Origin: Achromobacter sp. B7
Lineage (GTDB): Bacteria > Pseudomonadota > Gammaproteobacteria > Burkholderiales > Burkholderiaceae_B
NCBI RefSeq assembly: GCF_003600685.1
Contig: NZ_CP032084.1
Location: forward strand, 3,906,001-3,970,000
Reading direction: 5' to 3'
DNA: 64,000 bases
Part shown: piece by piece, positions 61,816 through 64,000 of the stretch
Layout: each line of letters starts with the position of its first letter
Numbering within the stretch: position 1 is the stretch's first letter
Translations under genes and position numbers: made by a program
The notes under the pieces: model-generated
Database searches by the model: none
The model's input: the letters and a program-made list of their open reading frames with translations, nothing else
Told to the model about the DNA's origin: nothing

Positions 61816-61995
61816 GCCGATAGCAACTGCCGCGCTTGCCTTGATCTCTATACAAAAATTGGTATAACCGCCGCGTGAAAGGCCCGGAACTCGTCACCTT
61901 TTTTGGGTACGGCACTTGACGATCCGCGGGCCTGCAAGTGCATATGACGATTCAGGAAGCAGTGTGATCGGCGGTTGAGACGCCCTTTCCAAAAC

Positions 61996-62027
61996 AAAAA
62001 AATCCCGGCCTGGGCCGGGATTTTTTT
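61996..62027. terminator. Bidirectional terminator
   Basis: Seven A, TCCCGGCC, TG, GGCCGGGA, seven T: a perfect inverted repeat with A/T runs on both sides. It ends the siderophore receptor transcript from the right and any readthrough from the left. Confidence 0.92.
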
Positions 62028-62053
62028 CGCTTGCGTGACCTGTCGTGCAGCGA

Positions 62054-64000
62054 TCAGAAGTCCATGCTGGCCGACAGCAGGAACGTGCGCGGGCCGCCAA
62101 GGACCAGGTAGCCGTTGCCGGGGTACCCGCCAACCGACGACCAGTAGTTGCGGTTGGCGATGTTCTCAACGCGGGCGCGCAGGGTCACGACGTGGCCGTC
62201 GACGTCCGTCATGTAGCGCAGACCGGCGTCAAAGCGCGTCCAGCCGGGGACTTTCAGGGTGTTGGCGTCGTCAGCGTACGACGAACCGGTGTAGACCACA
62301 CGGCCATCGACCGCGAGGCCTTGCACGCCGGGGATATCCCATTCCACGCCCATGTTGGCCTGGAAGCGAGGCACGCCGATCACGCGGTTGCCGTCGATTG
62401 ATGGCTTGCCGGTAGAACGCTGCTCGGCGTCCAACCACGTGAGTCCGCCGAGAACGCGAACAGACTGGATCGGCTCGCCATAGACCGTCAGTTCTACGCC
62501 TTGGTGCCGGTCTTTACCGGAGGCCGTCAGCTCGTTGTTGGCGTTGTATGCGGACCGCGGCTTGTCGGTAGAGAACAGTGCAAGGCCCGCCCCCAGCCCG
62601 TCGCCTTCGTACTTTGCGCCAATCTCCTTTTGTTTGGAGACATAGGGCGACAGCACTGTACCAACGTTGGGTACGGGTTTGCCGTTAGCGTTCGCGGGAG
62701 CCGTATCGCCCTGCACTAGCGCTTCAATGTAGTTGGCATACAGAGAGACACTTGGCGCCACCTTAAAAACAACACCAGCGGCCGGCGAATTTCGGCTCTT
62801 GTCGTATGCACCCGTTTCGTTGCCCCCGTTACCGGTCCCGTTGTCGTAGGAATAGCTGCGAGTCGACATACGTTGATGGCGGATGCCCAAGGTCAGCAGC
62901 ACCTTGTCGTCCAGGAACGACATCGTGTCGCCCAAGGCGTAGCTGCTCATGCGCGTGCGTCCTTGCAAGGCTGGGTTGTCGATATCGTTGCCCCGCAAAG
63001 CACCGGCACTGAACGCCGGCTTGTCGTACGAAATCGGATCGTAGATGTTCGTCGGATACGTGTTGCCGAAATCCATGATGTACGCGTTCTTCTTCTTCAG
63101 ATCGAAGAAGGAAGCCGACACCACCACTTCATGGCCGACGGGGCCGGTGCGCAGCTTGGCACGCAGGCCCACTTCACCCGTGTTGACGCTGTCTTCGCGC
63201 GTATTGTCGAAGCGATAGAAGTTGCCCGCGCCCGTGCTGCCATTGGTCAACGTCACGTTGCCCAGCGAATTCGCCTCATCGCTGCGGCGAAAGCCGTATG
63301 CCGCCCAACCCGTCAGCTTGTCGCTGAAATCATGCTCCGCGCGCAGGGTGCCGAACACGTCGCGTTCATTGGAATACGACCACGGCTGCGCATAGTTCGA
63401 GCTGGCGTCCGGTGCGTCGGGAACGGTGGTTACCGTCGAGCCCATCGTCACGTTCGGACGCGGCCGCTTCAGCTTGTTTTCCTGCCAACCGATATCGCCC
63501 GACAAGCGCGTATCCGCCGACCGCCAGTCGATACCCAGGGACACCAGGCTGGTACGCGAATGTTCGTCGTCGATCCCCGTGTCGCCGCTGCGTTGCGCGG
63601 CGTTCAGGCGGATGCCCGTGCTGTCGTCGGGACCAAAACGGCGCGCGATGTCGGTCGACAGCTGGAACTGGCCGCCGCTGCCCACGCCGGTGGTGACACG
63701 CGTCAGCGGTTCGTTGGGCGCGCGCTTGGGCACCAGGTTGATCACGCCGCCGATGCCGCCGCCGCCCGGCGTTGCACCCGTCAGGAAAGCCGTTGCACCG
63801 CGCAGGACTTCCACGCGCTCGAACAATTCGGTGGCAATGTACTGGCGCGGCAGCAGGCTGTACAAGCCGTTGTACGCCACGTCGTCCGAACTCAGGATGA
63901 AGCCGCGAATGAAGTAGGACTCTTGGAAATTGCCGAAGCCACGCGCCACGCGCACGCCGGAATCGTTCTGCAAGACATCGCCCACGCTGCGCGCCTGCTT
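62054..64000 (-). CDS. TonB-dependent siderophore receptor (cut by window edge)
   Basis: An outer-membrane ferric-siderophore (FhuA/FpvA-like) receptor. About 648 residues are present. The plug domain runs from KQARSVGDVLQNDSGVRVAR, past VEVLRGATAFLTGATPGGGG and IGGVINLVPKRA, into a 22-strand barrel that ends with the outer-membrane signature phenylalanine (SASMDF). The N-terminal signal peptide and the TonB box lie beyond the right edge, so the promoter is not visible. Fur control is expected for the family but not shown. Confidence 0.92.
   Translation of the reverse strand, partial: KQARSVGDVLQNDSGVRVARGFGNFQESYFIRGFILSSDDVAYNGLYSLLPRQYIATELFERVEVLRGATAFLTGATPGGGGIGGVINLVPKRAPNEPLTRVTTGVGSGGQFQLSTDIARRFGPDDSTGIRLNAAQRSGDTGIDDEHSRTSLVSLGIDWRSADTRLSGDIGWQENKLKRPRPNVTMGSTVTTVPDAPDASSNYAQPWSYSNERDVFGTLRAEHDFSDKLTGWAAYGFRRSDEANSLGNVTLTNGSTGAGNFYRFDNTREDSVNTGEVGLRAKLRTGPVGHEVVVSASFFDLKKKNAYIMDFGNTYPTNIYDPISYDKPAFSAGALRGNDIDNPALQGRTRMSSYALGDTMSFLDDKVLLTLGIRHQRMSTRSYSYDNGTGNGGNETGAYDKSRNSPAAGVVFKVAPSVSLYANYIEALVQGDTAPANANGKPVPNVGTVLSPYVSKQKEIGAKYEGDGLGAGLALFSTDKPRSAYNANNELTASGKDRHQGVELTVYGEPIQSVRVLGGLTWLDAEQRSTGKPSIDGNRVIGVPRFQANMGVEWDIPGVQGLAVDGRVVYTGSSYADDANTLKVPGWTRFDAGLRYMTDVDGHVVTLRARVENIANRNYWSSVGGYPGNGYLVLGGPRTFLLSASMDF

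Noticed and set aside
61912..61941. GCACTTG / CAAGTGC dyad between the lipoprotein and the receptor genes
   Set aside because: Only 7-bp arms with a 16-nt gap, no T-run and no regulator nearby; could be chance.

Overview
The window is a piece of a high-GC betaproteobacterial chromosome, most likely Achromobacter or a close Alcaligenaceae relative such as Bordetella. The evidence is the block pdxJ-acpS-nagZ-uvrC-pgsA, two Bug-type (tripartite tricarboxylate) binding proteins, AcnB with glyoxylate-shunt AceA, many CoA-ester degradation genes and GC-rich third codon positions. No phage, insertion sequence, CRISPR array, tRNA or rRNA gene was seen. Both ends cut genes: aceA on the left, a TonB-dependent siderophore receptor on the right.

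Layout. 1-6 kb: start of aceA, queF, an M20 amidohydrolase with an MHS-family transporter, and a second MFS transporter. 5.6-17.1 kb: one long minus-strand run in which an orphan winged-helix regulator precedes an RND efflux operon (adaptor, AcrB-type pump, outer-membrane channel). The channel gene overlaps pdxJ by 4 nt, so the pump leads directly into pdxJ-acpS-nagZ-uvrC-pgsA. 17.2-19.1 kb: patatin-like phospholipase and a DUF4136 lipoprotein. 19.3-22.4 kb: modE and divergent modABC with a clear ModE operator over the modA promoter.

22.4-29.2 kb is the most interesting block: two divergent operons sharing a 78-bp promoter region. One encodes a DUF350 membrane protein, an SPFH/SHOCT protein, a double zinc-ribbon DUF4178 protein, a tiny Gly/Ser-rich membrane peptide and S-adenosylmethionine decarboxylase. 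The other encodes a membrane-anchored spermidine synthase and a Tat-type FAD amine-oxidase-like protein. Together they look like a membrane or envelope polyamine module.

29-35.7 kb: a DadA-like oxidoreductase, an ABC_sub_bind-type ABC transporter, an aldo/keto reductase and a Bug protein. 34.7-40.3 kb: a malonate operon (matR, malonyl-CoA decarboxylase, enoyl-CoA hydratase, malonyl-CoA synthetase, Bug protein). 40.4-54.6 kb: CoA-ester catabolism in two sets, one next to a divergent IclR regulator and one with a LysR regulator. Each set has a pair of acyl-CoA dehydrogenases and at least one enoyl-CoA hydratase. One dehydrogenase of each pair carries low-complexity, tandem-repeat-encoded insertions. 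54.7-64 kb: a CBS-domain protein, a TSUP permease, two membrane proteins of unknown function, acnB behind a strong palindrome, a lytic-transglycosylase-like lipoprotein and the receptor.

Two patterns cut across the window. Short tandem repeats, mostly with 12-bp units, recur inside and between genes. Several well-formed palindromes sit at regulator-linked promoters. Starts were chosen by Shine-Dalgarno spacing, family N-termini and overlap with neighbours, and often differ from the longest reading frame.
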